Shown: one piece after another, positions 1-13,770 of the stretch | Numbering within the stretch: position 1 is the stretch's first letter | Layout: every line of letters begins with the position of its first letter | Assembly: GCA_013368325.1 (NCBI GenBank) | Contig: JAACJK010000224.1 | Coordinates: 124,001-188,000, forward strand | DNA from: Ephemerocybe angulata | Taxonomy: Eukaryota; Basidiomycota; Agaricomycetes; Agaricales; Psathyrellaceae | Reading direction: 5' to 3' | DNA: 64,000 nucleotides | The notes under the pieces: model-generated | What the model was told of the DNA's origin: nothing | Database searches by the model: none | What the model saw: the letters and a program-made list of their open reading frames with translations, nothing else | Made by a program: the position numbers and the translations under genes

Positions 1-1059
<1,059 letters not shown>

Positions 1060-1430
1060 GTTAAGCACCGAAGTGCGTTGTATACCTCTCGTTTCTTTCT
1101 CTCATTTTTCAGGTCCTTGCTCTCGCTTTGAGGCTTCACGTTTTGTCGGCTATATGTTGGCCTTGTATAATTGATGAATTCTATACTATATATTTAACCA
1201 GGCTCCTCAAATTCGATTTTCGGACGTATATCTGAGATCGCGCGCGGTGTTTGCCTTGAAATCTCAATCCTCCACATCTAACGAATCATGGTTAAGCGCC
1301 CGATTTGCGCCCCTTGCCAACCCCGGATGTTTGGGATCGACTGTCCTGTGTTACTACACGACAGTATCTCGCCATAGCTCGAGTGACTAGTAGCGGTAGC
1401 GCACAAATGTAAGTAGGATTGAATTCAAAG
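1060..1430. other. Convergent intergenic region
   Basis: These 371 bases lie between the stops of MCM4 (+) and the BTB gene (-) and should hold both 3' UTRs. The stretch is T-rich after 1080 and AT-rich near 1180. I see no further gene or repeat in it. Confidence 0.6.
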
Positions 1431-2342
1431 CTACGCAGATGGTGTATGGTCTTGAACTTCCTCCGTCACCGGGAAACAGACACGAGCGACTATGTCCTCC
1501 GCGGCCTTATAATTCAACCCATGAATCGATCGTCTGGGGGCGATAAGTTCCCTGGATTTTGCTAAAAGTACGGTGGTCCTCATTCCCAACTGATTTCCTT
1601 CGTCTTCATCCAGCGCAGCCTCGCGGACGCAAAGTTGGAGGTAGGCTGAGTATAGCCATTCATCCAACTCGTACTTCCGAGCAATGAGAATCCGCTCTAT
1701 GGGGTCCGGGACTCTGAGCTCCAGGGCATCCATGACCAATCTCCTGACCATCTCGAAGTCAAACCTCGTAGAGATGGAAAGCAGGGCTATGAGTCGCTCT
1801 ATCACCTCCTTCTTCTCCCCCTTCTTGACTTCCTTCAGCCTCCCTTAAAGCAAGAGCTGGGTAAATGACGAGTGCGGAGGATGCATCCTGAGGGAGTCGA
1901 CATAATTGAAGGTGAAATAGAATTCTCAATGAGATGATGGAATTCGCTTACCCCTCATAGAAGAAATCCAACAAGGCCTCCCATTCTTTGATTGTGATGC
2001 CCGGCAACGGGATGGGCCTGTCGACGGACTGCCCATCGGGTCCGTCTTCACCAGGAGGGCACGAGAACATCGTATCGAAGACTGGCGAGTGTTTCGTTAG
2101 GAAGTCTGTGTGGACCTTAAATAGCACCCCTTCAACCTAGTCCGTGTCGTATAGATTCAGTTTTACAGAAAACACGAGCGACCGCAAGTAACCAGTATGA
2201 AGCCCACCTCAAATATCACAGGCACATCATCGAAGAAGTACTTTGAATGGACTTTGGCTTCGTGGCCTGCATCATCATTGGCTTGGGTGCTAGCATCTGA
2301 ATCATTGGGAGCCGATGTCGAGGAGGGTTCCAATTCAGCCAT
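1431..2342 (-). CDS. BTB/POZ domain protein of the Agaricomycete expanded family
   Basis: The start is the ATG at 2342 (MAELEPSSTSAPNDSD...), followed by an acidic leader and then the BTB core. The core shows FDDVPVIFE, an intron, then VLFKVHTDFLTKHSPVFDTMF and ITIKEWEALLDFFYEG. That pattern, with a substrate-like strand, HSPVF and a final LLDFFY, is the one seen in the many short BTB proteins of mushrooms. Two introns are inferred, about 2137-2209 and near 1845-1950. The last exon (1431 to about 1843) encodes a helical tail with RFDFEMVRRLVMDALE. BTB proteins of this kind usually dimerise, and some recruit Cullin-3; the substrate is unknown. The exact acceptor of the last intron is uncertain because an in-frame stop excludes the most obvious AG. 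Confidence 0.8.
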
Positions 2343-2907
2343 TTCAAAGGCTGTAGCGGCTGCTTGGGAACGCTGTTAAGGTGAAGAGAACCGCGAATCA
2401 TGGCCTTTATATGGGCCCACTATCTGGGCGCTTATCTAACGATGAATGAGGCGTGGTACGGAAACTGCCGAGAAGTCCTCAGCAGGCCTGGACGACGTAC
2501 AAACTTCGAGAAAACACGAACACGAGGAGAGAAGGGAAGGCAAATATGTGCTTCGAGAGGTCTATGGGCATGAATTCTCAGTAATTTGGCAAAGAGGGTT
2601 AGCGGGTGGCTAGTACGATGGGGTTCTTGAGTTTGTGCTGGTCAATGCGCCAACGACCTCATATTTCGCACGCCCTATCAATTGGCCACTTTCAACGTTG
2701 ATGAGGCAGAGGGCGGGTCTCGAGGAAAGTTTACGGGCTACTATTGACTTACGTTGGGCGTGTTTGACGAGGAGGTCTGAGGCGAGTATGAATACGCAAT
2801 TCATGATGTGACTAAAAGTACAGTGTTTAATTCTGGGTTCAGGCCTCAGGGGATGTGAGGTTGCTATTGTTGCGATAGAGCACAAAGCGAAGTTCCGGAT
2901 GTGCATA
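2343..2907. other. Intergenic region between two minus-strand genes
   Basis: This should hold the 3' UTR of the Stm1-like gene and the promoter of the BTB gene, including the TATA box listed separately. Short open frames on both strands show no recognisable protein. Confidence 0.5.
2406..2412 (-). promoter_or_regulatory. TATA box of the BTB gene
   Basis: ATATAAA on the minus strand lies about 65 bases upstream of the ATG at 2342, a usual distance for a fungal TATA promoter. Confidence 0.45.
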
Positions 2908-3499
2908 TTAGACGATGCGTGCCTGACGGTAAGGGTAAGCTAAGTAACACGAAAGGGTGATGTGATATGACTTACAACGTCGCTGACGTTCTTTCCCTGT
3001 GCAAGTCGGCTGTCCATGGCGCTAGCACTGGGCGGCGAAGTGGAAGCGGCGGCGGAAGATCTAGCAATAGCGGAGAGGTCTACATCTGAATGCCTTTAAT
3101 TAGCCTGTGGAGCGTCGCGATGTGGAGGAATGTCGGTACTTTTCTTGTGGAAAGCGTTCTTCCTGAGCTTGCGAGCCTCTTTGAGCTCGTCCTCGGACCT
3201 TGCTGGCGTGGCTAAAGGGAGGATAGGAGATGTTGGTCTCAGGATCCGATGAAGGTGCATAAGGCGAGCGCACCTTTGAACTCGACGTCCTCGACAACGT
3301 CTTGGGCTGCTGGAACATCCTCGTGCTCGACGTTCTCGTCATGAAGAGCGGCATCTTCCAGCCGCTCCTCCTCAGACAAGCTGCCCCAGTTGTGACTACC
3401 AGCGCCATTCTTGCGGATGCTTGGGTCCAAACCATTCCTCGCCTGTGAGCGATCCCTCTGGATGGCCCTTGGGAACGAGGAGCGAGCTGTCCGTGTCAT
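2908..3499 (-). CDS. Small Stm1/HABP4-like (hyaluronan/mRNA-binding family) protein
   Basis: The start at 3499 gives MTRTARSSFPRAIQRD, then RNGLDPSIRKNGAGSHNWGS and an acidic stretch. The RNG...KNGAGSHNWGS block is characteristic of the HABP4/PAI-RBP1 family, which includes yeast Stm1, a ribosome-associated factor acting in the cytoplasm under stress. The exons join as follows. Exon 1 ends at 3274. Exon 2 (from 3211) encodes ATPARSEDELKEARKLRKNA. A third exon encodes VDLSAIARSSAAASTSPPS, matching the usual tail of this family. The last junction is the least certain: either reading runs through to TAG at 2940, or a GTAAGT donor is used and the frame ends at the TAA at 2908. The protein is short, about 125-130 residues, as expected for fungal members. 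Confidence 0.75.
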
Positions 3500-4487
3500 T
3501 GTGTGGGGTTGGTGGGTTAAGATGTCTTGGGTGTGGTAGGATAAGATAGGATTGAATGAGAAACGGCGGTTTATATAGAGTTGTCGGTGATGAGACGGAG
3601 GGCAAATATGTAATGCCAGGGTCACAACAGCACCACTCGAAGACTCGTGACAACCCCAGTTCTGGAGCCTTTAATTCTAGGTTCGGTCTCATCCTGGTCG
3701 AACTCGGCATTGGTGCAGCTCGAGGAGAACTCCACAGATTTTACTCGGGCGTCCTGGGGTGGCGTCTGAGCGCCTCCCGGAGCTCAGTCTTGGCTTGTGC
3801 TCGACGAAATACGCTTTGCTTTTAAAGCATGGAAGTAATTTGCAACCGGCGTTAACGCCATATCTGGAAGGAATGCGGGGTAGCCTAACCGTGGGGAAAT
3901 GGCATCATCTTCGGCCGGTTGCAGTTCCTTGATCGAGATTGGTTCTGGAACCTGTTTTGGAAAGCTCTCGATTCTCGTTCTCTGCGCTTCGAGGCTGTAG
4001 ATCAGTGAGAGAGCGCGCTAATGAATTCCAAGACGACGATCCAGACGAGAAGTATCCTTGCAAGGTCTCAGAGAGCCGTCCGTGCGAACCCGGGGACTGA
4101 AACGAAGTTGTCAATGGTGGGCATGACTGCGAAGCCTGCACCGAGTATTCTCTCTGAGGTATCTCCTTGATCATGCCTTTGAGCCTTGAGGGTCTCATAG
4201 AGCTACTGTGGAGGATTAGAGCACGCTCAAATACCAGCGACATGTACCCGTCCTCATGTTTGCTAGATATATGATCTTAATGATATCTGTTAGTATCGAC
4301 AATATAATCTCAAACTTCTTACCACTGATATCTGCTGAGCTCTGACAAGGCTCATTGAGGATCTCTACAATGGCAATGCTTCGGCAAGCCTAGCGAGGGA
4401 CTCAGGCATGAATACCTGAGCGCGAGAGAAAAACAGGGGCACAACTGCCGTATTCGGCCTGGGAAACGCTCATTAAATCAGCGCGTC
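3500..4487. other. Divergent promoter region, no clear gene
   Basis: This holds nearly 1 kb between the divergent starts of the Stm1-like gene (-) and the 5-phosphatase (+). Open frames of 112 codons (3905-4243, minus) and 89 codons (3556-3825, plus) are present. Neither resembles a known family or shows a convincing exon structure, so I do not call them. Confidence 0.5.
3570..3577 (-). promoter_or_regulatory. TATA box of the Stm1-like gene
   Basis: TATATAAA on the minus strand lies about 71 bases upstream of the ATG at 3499. Confidence 0.5.
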
Positions 4488-7400
4488 GTGGATGCCGACG
4501 TCGCGTACAACTTGCTCTCCAACCATCATCATTCCATCAGAGTTATGAGCTCTGCTCTGGACGACGTTCGCGAGCTTCTTCGGTCAACCGATGAAGTGAA
4601 AGCAATCCTCGAAGTCACTTCGATCCCGAGTTCTAGCGACTCAGAGCCCACTGGGGAGGAGATTGCGAACAGACGGATATTGGCTGTAGTATCCCACAAG
4701 GATGACTGGGATCTGATAGAAGAAGGATGGTATGTATCATTTATGACTCCAACTGTCTCTGGGGTACTGGGGACTTCAAACATCCGAGAGGCCTTAATGT
4801 TGCTATCTTAGCGTCTTCGTCTGCAAGCCAAGGTCAACTAGCAATGTTAAGGAAGTCGAAATCCAGCGGGTCCTCCCAATATATGGCAACTTTGCGATTG
4901 TGATGAGCCAAATGAGGAGGAACACTTTGGAACTCGGCAAAGGCTCAGTCAAAGCACCATCGGAATCGTCTCGTTCAGGTCGGATTACGCCCTGTATTGT
5001 TGTGTGAGTAAGACTAACTCTCAACATCGTAGGCTTTAGCATCTCGATTACGCCTGCTGAAGGACTACAAAGCAATCTCCAGCCTGCAGTGTTCTTTACA
5101 CGAAATGTTCAGAGCCTTCGGGAGTTCGTTGCAGAATGCAAACGGATGAGGGAAATCAGCGGTACGTTGTTGGAGTGCACACTGTTGAAGGCAGCAGTTC
5201 TGATAAGGGGTTCCCAGATGTCGAATCTAATGTATATATCAACCTCGCGCAATCCACGACACATTTTAGCTGGTTACGTCCCTACATATTGAAGCAAATA
5301 TCCCCGGCTCTCCGTGAGTGCTATATGTCGGACCAAAGTTGACGAAGGTTAATCAGCGCATGTAGTGGCCATCATCCCTCCAGACCTTCGTCAGGTAAAT
5401 AAGCCGACGATGGAACGGCTATCTACGTCAAGCGCTGGCCAACCAGGGGATGACCATGCAGACATCCGAACCGTGAGGGATGAGTGGGTTCGCGCTCAGG
5501 CGCGCAGAACATCTACAACCGGAAAACGAAGCATAAAGTATATTCTTAGTCGTGTGCATCCTGAGCGTCCGCTTAACATCCTAGGCTTCGATTAGGTACC
5601 TTCAACGTGAATGGGAAACTTCCCTCTCAAGACCTCGCGAGTTGGGTGCAAGGCACCCAGGCAGAGTCCCAAGCAGCAGCAGCCGTTCCCGTCCTGCCCC
5701 CCGTGAAGAACATGTCGCCCCTTTCGTTGGGTGAAATTGTCAGAAATCCGTTTGATCTATGTCAGTTGCTTTGCTTCTTCTTCGCGCAACACTCCTTACA
5801 AGTATGTCAGTGAAACGGGGACAGAGCTCTTCACATCGTCAACCCCAGACTATCGACCCAGTTGACCCAGAGGACGCTGATCCCGATGTCATAGTCCTCG
5901 GGTTCCAGGAGCTCGATCTCTCCACCGAGGCCTTAATATACTCTCTAGGAACCGCACGCGAGGATGCCTGGTGTCGAGCGGTCTTCGCTTCCCTCGGAGA
6001 GAAGGCAGAGAAGTACGAAAAGGTACGGCGCTGGCCACAACATCAGAGGCCGTTCGTACTAATCGGTCGGCTCAAAAGCTCGTGTCAAGGCAACTCGTCG
6101 GAATGCTCATCGTCGTCATCGTCAAGAAGTCGCTGAAGGGATGCTTTACGGACATCAAGGCTACGTCCGCAGGCGCTGGAATTCTTGGCGTCATGGTCAG
6201 CTATGCGGGCTTGCCTTCCAAGAACCTGATTGTACTAAACATAGTTCACAGGGAAATAAAGGCGCAACGGCGGTTCGGGTGACGTTTACACCTCCCGGGG
6301 CATCAGGCTCGACGGTTCTCACTTTCGTTAATGCACATTTGGCTGCGTTTGATGAGATGGTGGACAAGAGGAATCAGGACTTCCACGACCTCTCCAAAAG
6401 ACTTACCTTTGAAGTGACGTGGCCTTCAGAAGAGGACCAAGAGCTAGACTATTCGTTACCCACACTCAGCGCATATGAGAGTGATGCACTCTTTTGGATG
6501 GTATGTCACTGCGTTCGCTTTGCCTCGTAACTTTCAGTTTGGCTAATGCAGGATTGACAGGGAGGTAAGAACCTCATCGAGACTGATCAACCCTTTCTAA
6601 CTGCCTCGCAGATCTCAATTATAGGGTCGATATACCCGATCTCGATATGCGGCGTATACTGCGAGAGGAAGGTTGGGATGCCTCTGACAAGTTCGAGTCC
6701 CTTTTGCGTTACGACCAGGTCAGGTCCTGACCTCGATGGATTTATAGTGGGGCACTGACAATCGCTTCAGCTGGTGAAGGCCCAGAAGCATGAGAAGGCA
6801 TTTGTCGGATTCAGAGAATCCGCCATTTCCCATTTTCCGTGGGTGTCCATCCCTGATCTTCCCTCCTAGGATCACTGACGTCGAACACCCATCATTTACC
6901 TCACAGAACATATCGCTTCAGTTCAGGCCTAGGAATGGATGTCCTCGGATATGACCTCAAGTACGAACTCTTCTGGCTTCTTATTGTGACCGAAGGATCG
7001 ACACCTAATTATGATTGCCTTCATCACCCGTTCTCTCGACAACTCCTAGGCGTAAACCTGCATGGACGGACCGGATTCTGTACATTCCGAGCCCGACATG
7101 TCGAGTCGAACCATTGGCATATGTTGCGTACCCGCAGATTACAATGAGCGACCATCGTCCCGTTGCCGCGGACTTTCGGGTAGATGTAAGTGAAACTCAA
7201 AGTTGCCTCAACATATGTTTAGCTTCGGTTTATGCCTTGGTGACTTACCGCGATCATATCCAAACAAATAGGTTGACTTCCTGGACCGAGAGGAATATGT
7301 CAGTTCGCTAAAGCTGCGGTACCGAGAGGTCGACCATTTGGAAGGAACGCAAGAGAGAAGGGGGCTCCAGATCGACAATGCATATCTGGACTTTGGAACG

Positions 7401-8872
7401 CTCCAGTGAGTATAAATGAACTGGCCTCAGAGCTAAAGCCGCTCCGCTAGTCGCTGGTAAAGGTATAGTGCTGATTACTGAATTCATTACAGGTATCAGG
7501 TACCCCAGGTGAGGACAGTCCAAGTTACGAATGCGAGTAAGGTGGGTGTGCAGCAGCGGAGATTGTCGTCCAGTGGTCTTGGCCTGACAACCTACTTAGG
7601 GTCCCTGCGCCTTCCGCTTTATCCCAGTCCAGAACGACTCTCCTATCCGTGAGTTTCTCAAGCCATAGTTGGCGTCCTCCTGATCACCCCTTCTAGACCC
7701 TGAATGGCTAAGCATCGAGCCATTAACTGTGAGAAACCGCCTCTCAATTCTTCCCAGCTAAAATTAACCATGAACAGGGTGTCCTTCTACCTGAGGAGCG
7801 CGTCGAGCTCACCCTCACAGCATACGTGAGCAACTCGATCGCGACAACGCTGAACCGGCAACCCAACGATCTAAGCGGAACGCTGATCTTGCACACCTTG
7901 CTTGGAAAGGACCACTTCATCTCGGTCTCTGCGGAGTATGGTACGGCCAGCCGCACCCACACAATCCACCTACACATACCTGACTCCGCCTCGGTTATGT
8001 TACACAGAGCGGACATGTTTCGGAAATTCGCTGGCGTACTTGACGAAGCTGCCTGGGCCTATCCGGTCATTCAAGGCGTCCACGGATCTCCTGGATGAGA
8101 AGCATAGGAAGAATGCCCCAACTGAAATTCATAGGCTGGTCAATTGGCTCATGACAAACACTGCGAGCACAGTGAGCTTCAACCTAGAGCCTGGTACCCA
8201 CTGTGGAATCATGCTAACATGTATCTTGCAGGGACAGGTCTTCTTGGAACCCGGTGACGAAGCCACGATAGGGAAGATACGCGGGGTACGACTGTGGCGT
8301 GTCATACCAACTGCGGGCCTAACAGGCTGATTGTGTGCGTTTAGTGTCTAGATACAGGCGACGATTTCCCTTGGAATCCCGAACAGAACAAGGATGCGCA
8401 AATCGCGTTTTCCTTTGGATCTACCCTTCTGCTTCTGTTAGACTCCCTCCCTGATCCCGTTATACCGGGCATCCTGCACCCCAAGTGCGTCGAGATGACT
8501 AATCGGGACGAGGCATTTGAGGTAAGCGCCCAACGCTCTCGCCCACAACACATCGCCGCTGGACTCGAGGTTGTTCGCTAACTGGTCTCTGCAGCTTCTG
8601 GACGCGGTGCATCCAGCTGCTGTGAATGTCTGGGTGTCCGTCACTGCCTTTTTGCATTTCATTTCTAAATCAGTGGAAGATGACGTTGAAGATCAGCCGG
8701 CAAAATTGGGTAGGCCTTTGTCTTCCTTGCTGCCGCACAACCACTCATCTGACGCCACTTTCTAATAGCTGCTGTATTCGCTCCCATCCTGCTACGTGAT
8801 GATCAAACTTCGCTGGCACCCCCAATATCCCCAGCAAAGAAAGAGGAATTTTTGCTTTATTTTATCAGTTAA
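4488..8872 (+). CDS. Inositol polyphosphate 5-phosphatase, OCRL/INPP5B-like
   Basis: The enzyme removes the 5-phosphate from phosphoinositides such as PI(4,5)P2, acting on membrane trafficking. Catalytic motifs appear in order across many short exons: LGFQELDLS (about 5900), FVNAHLAAF (about 6320), GDLNYR across the junction near 6500-6620, then KPAWTDRIL (about 7050) and MSDHRPVAADF (about 7145). After the phosphatase come an ASH-like beta domain (about 7280-7940) and a RhoGAP-like helical domain with RLVNWLM and, near the end, AAVFAPILLRDD. That domain order matches OCRL/INPP5B. The RhoGAP part has no obvious arginine finger in what I can read, as is usual in this family. The stop is TAA at 8870. 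The start is uncertain: the frame is open upstream of 4488, and the first in-frame ATG I can place is at 4545. Confidence 0.88.
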
Positions 8873-9018
8873 GCGCTCGTGTACTAGATACCAATATCCA
8901 GGAATGGTTCACGAAAGGACAACGGACGATACAGAATGGCTAATAAATGCTACAGGCGGATATCACAACAGACGGACAATGTACATTTGATAATCTCAGA
9001 CTGATGAAAGCGACAGAT

Positions 9019-10529
9019 CTACTGGAATAGCTTCTTGTAGGCCTTCTTTTCGCGGTCACGAGCCTCCTTCGCTGCCTGCCTGATCTTGGCGAGCTCACCC
9101 GCGATAGCCGCGTCATCGGGCGCCAAACGGCTGGCCTGGATCAGATCCTGCTCAGCCTCCTGCTCGTCCTTGAGCTCCCTGCGAGCAAGTGCGCGGCGGT
9201 AGAACGCCTTGGCCTTCTCCGAATCCTTCAAGGTGAATTGGTTGATCGCCCGCGTCGTGTTGGTGACAGCGACGGTGGCGTTGGCGGCAGATTTGGGGGT
9301 GATGCGGAGGGCTGCGAGGGCCGAGTTGAGAAGGAGAGGAACGAATAGTTCCTCGTACCCTTGTCGGATGGTTTCGAAGGTGTCTTCAGGGAGAGGCCAG
9401 AGATTATCGAGGTATCGGAGCGATTCTGAATTGCGGTTTTTAGGACACTTGTGCGGCGTAATCAAAGCTAAATGGACATACTTTGATATTTCTGGAATGC
9501 GATGTCAATCTTGCCTTCCTTGAAGAGGCGGTTGCCGACCTCTCGGATAGCCTTCGCGATCTCGAGGGTAACAAGGGGGTCGCTAACGTCCCGGTCCTCG
9601 TCTTCAGGGTATTCTTCGTATGGGTCGCCATCCTCAGCCACTACGGTGGACTCTGTCAAGCAGGGATCATCTGGTTGAAGTTCTCCGCAGTTCGTGATTT
9701 CGACAGGTTCGACAGGAACGTCGCCCGAGCTGGTCGGGGTGTTCTCGATGGCGCGGACTAGCAAGTAAACACAACGTTGAGTTTGATTTACAATGCGAAA
9801 TGGATGAACTAGCAGGTTTAGACTTACCGACTGATTTGCCTTTGATGACTTCTCCGTAGACAACGTGCTTTCCGTCGAGATGGGGCGTAGGAGCGACAGT
9901 GATGAAGAATTGAGAACCGTTAGTGTTGGGTCCTGCGTTAGCCTAGAGGGTAGGCCGTCGGCACTGTCAGTGTTAGCTGGGCAGGAGAAGGTGCAATGAT
10001 GTCTTCACCATTGACAGCAGGAAAGGTTTATCATGTTTGACAGGGAAAGCTTCGTCCTCGAACTTTTCGCCGTATATCGATTCGCCACCGGTTCCTATGC
10101 ATGGGTGTCAGAGCCTATTGGAATGTGTGCACTGAGTGGAAGAGGTGTTCGTACCATTGCCCGCGGTGAAGTCTCCACCCTGGCACATGAATCTATCGAT
10201 GGATATTAGCGCCACGAGTTAGCACTGCAGCGCACTTTGGGGTGCCACGAGTCCACGTACCCCTTGATTACACGATGGAACTTGGAGCCCTTGTATGTGA
10301 GAGGCTTTCCAGCCTGGCCAACACCCTTCTCTCCAGTACATAAAGCGCCTAGCACCATCGGATTCTTTCAGCACGCCACTCTTCAGGATAGTCAGATCTG
10401 GTGCGACGTACGGAAGTTCTCGGCGGTCTTTGGGACGAGATCGTTGTAGAGCGAGAAGACGATGCGACCAGCAGGCTTGTCGCCGATGCTGATGTCGAAG
10501 AAGACAAGAGGACGCTGTGTAGAGGCCAT
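9019..10529 (-). CDS. cpr6: Cyclophilin-40-type peptidyl-prolyl cis-trans isomerase with TPR domain
   Basis: This is a Hsp90 co-chaperone. The start at 10529 gives [21 protein letters not shown]. The cyclophilin domain follows over several exons, with [20 protein letters not shown], then [31 protein letters not shown] and EITNCGEL. A linker rich in acidic residues ([14 protein letters not shown]) leads into three TPR-like helical repeats from about residue 215. They contain [30 protein letters not shown] and [19 protein letters not shown], and the protein ends in a basic KKAYKKLFQ tail. The length of about 375 residues is normal for Cyp40/Cpr6. At least five introns are needed. The gene lies tail to tail with the 5-phosphatase, only 146 bases away. 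Confidence 0.93.
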
Positions 10530-11538
10530 CGACACGAGTTGATTTGCAGGGATTGACAAAAGTTGACGAAGGTCGGTAGGAACGCGGGAAACAAGGATGC
10601 AGAAACGGATAAGCGCTCAAAAGTCTCTTCTGATGCTGGCTTACGTAATGTTTGGAAACGACGAGAACATTCCGCAGGCGCCCAAGTGGTTTAAGCGCGA
10701 CTCTTCCGCTGACGTTCTCGATACTGACAACGCCGCCACCAGGTTCGAGAAACGTGAGCTCTTATATCCTCCCTTCAGACACCAAGGCCATTTGAGTGAA
10801 GCAATGAATCAGGAGAACGCATCGCTCGGGCCATCTCGGAAAAAGGATAATCCGTAGTAGGCGCCGGAACCTTGGGCGCTCACAACGCAGGGGCAATAAC
10901 GCGTTGTAGGCAATCCAGCGAAAACTGATGAACCGATCTTCAAAGGGCTTAACCGGAGATTGCTCGCCCTCTGCTGAAGGTTTCTATGTTCATTTCGCCG
11001 GTCATTGTGGGCACAGTCAATCTTCATTTGGGGTGATTTACGGCCTTCCTGTGGTCTCCGTATACATTTGACGTTACTCTAAACTTATGTGCGCCATAGT
11101 GGAGCGGTGATTGTACTATCAGCGGGTGCTTTTCAAGCCTGGTACGTACACGCTCAGAGGCAATCCAACCGCGTTTCTCCTTGACTCTCAGTGCCTGGGT
11201 GGCAATACCACCTGATCCTCCCGCTGTCTTTCTCCCAGCGCCCATCCTTCAAAGAGTCTTTCTGCCGAACAGCAGGTATCCGTTAAACGGCTCCGAGTCT
11301 CCATTTGATTGAGGAGAAACGACAGAACAGGACTAACTCGCACTGCGAGTCTTCCTCCTCGTATCTCCGCGGACATCACAGGGCCAGCCTTTCCGATTAT
11401 TATTATCGGATTAATAACACACTCCTTAGCCTCACACCCTAACGAGGAATTGGACATACTTCAGGGAAGTCCTATAAATGTGGTCCAACCTATCTTACGA
11501 ACATTCCATCTTCCTCCCCCACCCCTTCCCACAAGCTC
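10530..11538. other. Divergent promoter region between cyclophilin-40 and P450
   Basis: About 1 kb without a supported gene. Short frames on both strands (for example 10597-10857 plus and 11188-11457 minus) have no family resemblance. A TATA box for the P450 lies near its downstream end. Confidence 0.5.
11473..11479 (+). promoter_or_regulatory. TATA box of the P450 gene
   Basis: TATAAAT lies 66 bases upstream of the ATG at 11539. Confidence 0.5.
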
Positions 11539-13770
11539 ATGCTTTCCTCGATTCATATTCTTGACGGCTTGGCCGTCATTGGCTTGATTGTTGTGACGAA
11601 GAGACTGCTCTCTCGCCGCCCGTCAGCTCCCCTCCCCCCGGGGCCGAAAAGACTTCCTCTCCTGGGCAACCTTCTCGACATGCCAACGGGTCAGGAGTGG
11701 TTAACATTTGCTGATTGGGGGAAGAAGTGGGGTGCGTGTCGTCGTCTTTCACCATTCAAAAACCTCACGTAACCAACTTTCCAGGGGATATTGTGTCTAT
11801 TTCGATTTTTGGACAGGAGTTTGTCGTTTTGAACTCGACTGACCTCGCCATCGACATGCTCGAGAAGAGGAGTGCAATCTACTCAGACCGACCAGTCATG
11901 GAGATGGGTGGCGAGCTTGTTGGATGGAAGAACACACTCGTATTGATTCCCTATGGCGAACGCTTCCGCACATACCGAAAGATGTTTCACCAAGTCATAG
12001 GCACCAACGTCGCCATGTCCAACTTCCACCCTATAGAGGAGCGGGAAACGCAAAAGTTTCTCCAGGCTCTCCTAACCAAACCGGAAGATTTCCCGAGCCA
12101 TATTCGAAAGTGAGTCCACTCCAACCTGCCAGCCCTCGTGCCTCGCTCATCACCACCTCTTAGAACTGCCGGCGCAATTATCCTGCGCATCTCGCATGGG
12201 TATAAAATCCAGGAGAAGGACGATCCGTTCGTCTCGCTCGCGGATAAGGCAACTGAGCAGTTCTCCTTGTCCACCGCTCCTGGGGGCTTCCTCGTAAACT
12301 TGATTCCGCCATGTACGTCCACCGCCGTGCCTTGACCGCTTCTTCGATGTATGCACAGCGGCGCTCACCACGCGCCCACATTGCAGTAAAACACATTCCA
12401 GAATGGTTCCCAGGCGCAGGGTTCCAACGCACCGCCAAGGCCTGGGGATCCACTCTGCAAGAAATGGTTGATGGTCCACACCGCTTCGTCAAAGATCAAA
12501 TGGTGAGTACGCTTCCCTCGGTCGCCCACCATGGCCCAATATGCCGTAGCGCCTGCTTCTGTCGCGAGACCGGGTGTTCGAGGAATTGTATCCACTAACG
12601 CTTAACTTTTCTCAGTCTTCCGGGTCTGCGGATCCTTCGTTCACTTCTAACCTTCTGGAAGCCGAGGCGGAGGCAACGACGGAAGAAGCGGAATTTGACA
12701 TCAAGTGGTCGGCTGCTTCGCTCTACTCCGGTGGATCTGACACGGTACGTCGGGTCTGCGTACACTAAGCGGCTATTAACTGACATCTCGCGCTAACGCT
12801 TACAGACGGTATCCTCGATCCACGCGTTCTTTCTTGCCATATCGCTGTTCCCCGATGTGCAAGCTAAGGCGCAGGCGGAAATCGACGCTGTCGTGGGTGA
12901 TTCCCGGCTTCCGTGCTTTAGCGATCGCGAGCAGCTACCGTATGTTAATGCCGTGGCTTTGGAAGTGTTGAGATGGCACGCTGTAGTCCCGACTGGTATG
13001 TCGCTTGGCCCACACTCGATGCTCTGCGGAAGACTGATTACTTCTTGTGCGCGTCTTCGCTGGTTAGGGGTACCCCACCGGGTTATGGAGGACAATGTCT
13101 TCAACGGATACCTTATCCCAAAGGGGTCCTTGGTGCTTCCAAACGTTTGGTAACACGTCCCCGATCTGTATCCCGAGTCAACGCTCTAACATAATCTGTC
13201 GGACTAGGTTCCTGTTGCACGACCCGAGAGTATATCATGATCCCATGGAGTTCAAGCCTGAGCGCTTCTTGGGTCCCATCCCAGAGCCGGATCCGCGTAA
13301 TGCATGCTTCGGCTTCGGCAGAAGGTTAGTCTTGAGTGACAATCTTTGTTAGATCGTACATCCACTATAAAAGCGTCGTATACTAACCATGATCATCCTT
13401 GTTCGGTTCTAGAATCTGCCCCGGTACGTTAATGCTAGGTCACTTTGCGTCTTTGCGCTTGGGATACTGATACTTCTGTATGTTATGTGATACTAGGTCG
13501 GGTGCTAGCGGAAGCATCTGTTTGGATCTCTGTAGCTACCGTACTGTCTACCTTCAACATTTCAAAGGTAAAGGATAGCAATGGAAAGGTCGTTGTGCCC
13601 ACTGTAGCACAGACATCGGGAACTATCAGGTATGTACTAGGACGTTCGATATGCCCTCTAATATCCTTATACGAGGAATGCTGACTCTTATGACTATCAG
13701 TCACCCTGTCGCTTTTCAGTGTAGCATACAACCTCGCTCTGTTAAAGCAGTCGAGCTTATCAATGCCTGA
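11539..13770 (+). CDS. Cytochrome P450 monooxygenase
   Basis: A membrane-anchored haem monooxygenase. The N terminus has one hydrophobic anchor ([14 protein letters not shown]), a basic stop and the proline hinge [16 protein letters not shown]. Further motifs in order are the helix-C segment [15 protein letters not shown], the I-helix oxygen-activating segment YSGGSDTT (around 12740), the K-helix EVLR (around 12965), FKPERFLG and the haem loop FGFGRRICPG. Nine or more introns interrupt it. The haem cysteine sits on an 11-nt microexon (13413-13423), and the last exon ends [20 protein letters not shown] with TGA at 13768. Length and motifs are normal for a class II fungal P450 of the type common in mushrooms. 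Substrate is unknown; no secondary-metabolite core enzyme lies nearby. Confidence 0.93.

Noticed and set aside
3905..4243. 112-codon minus-strand frame in the divergent promoter region
   Set aside because: No recognisable motif; overlaps the expected promoter of the 5-phosphatase and lacks splice partners.
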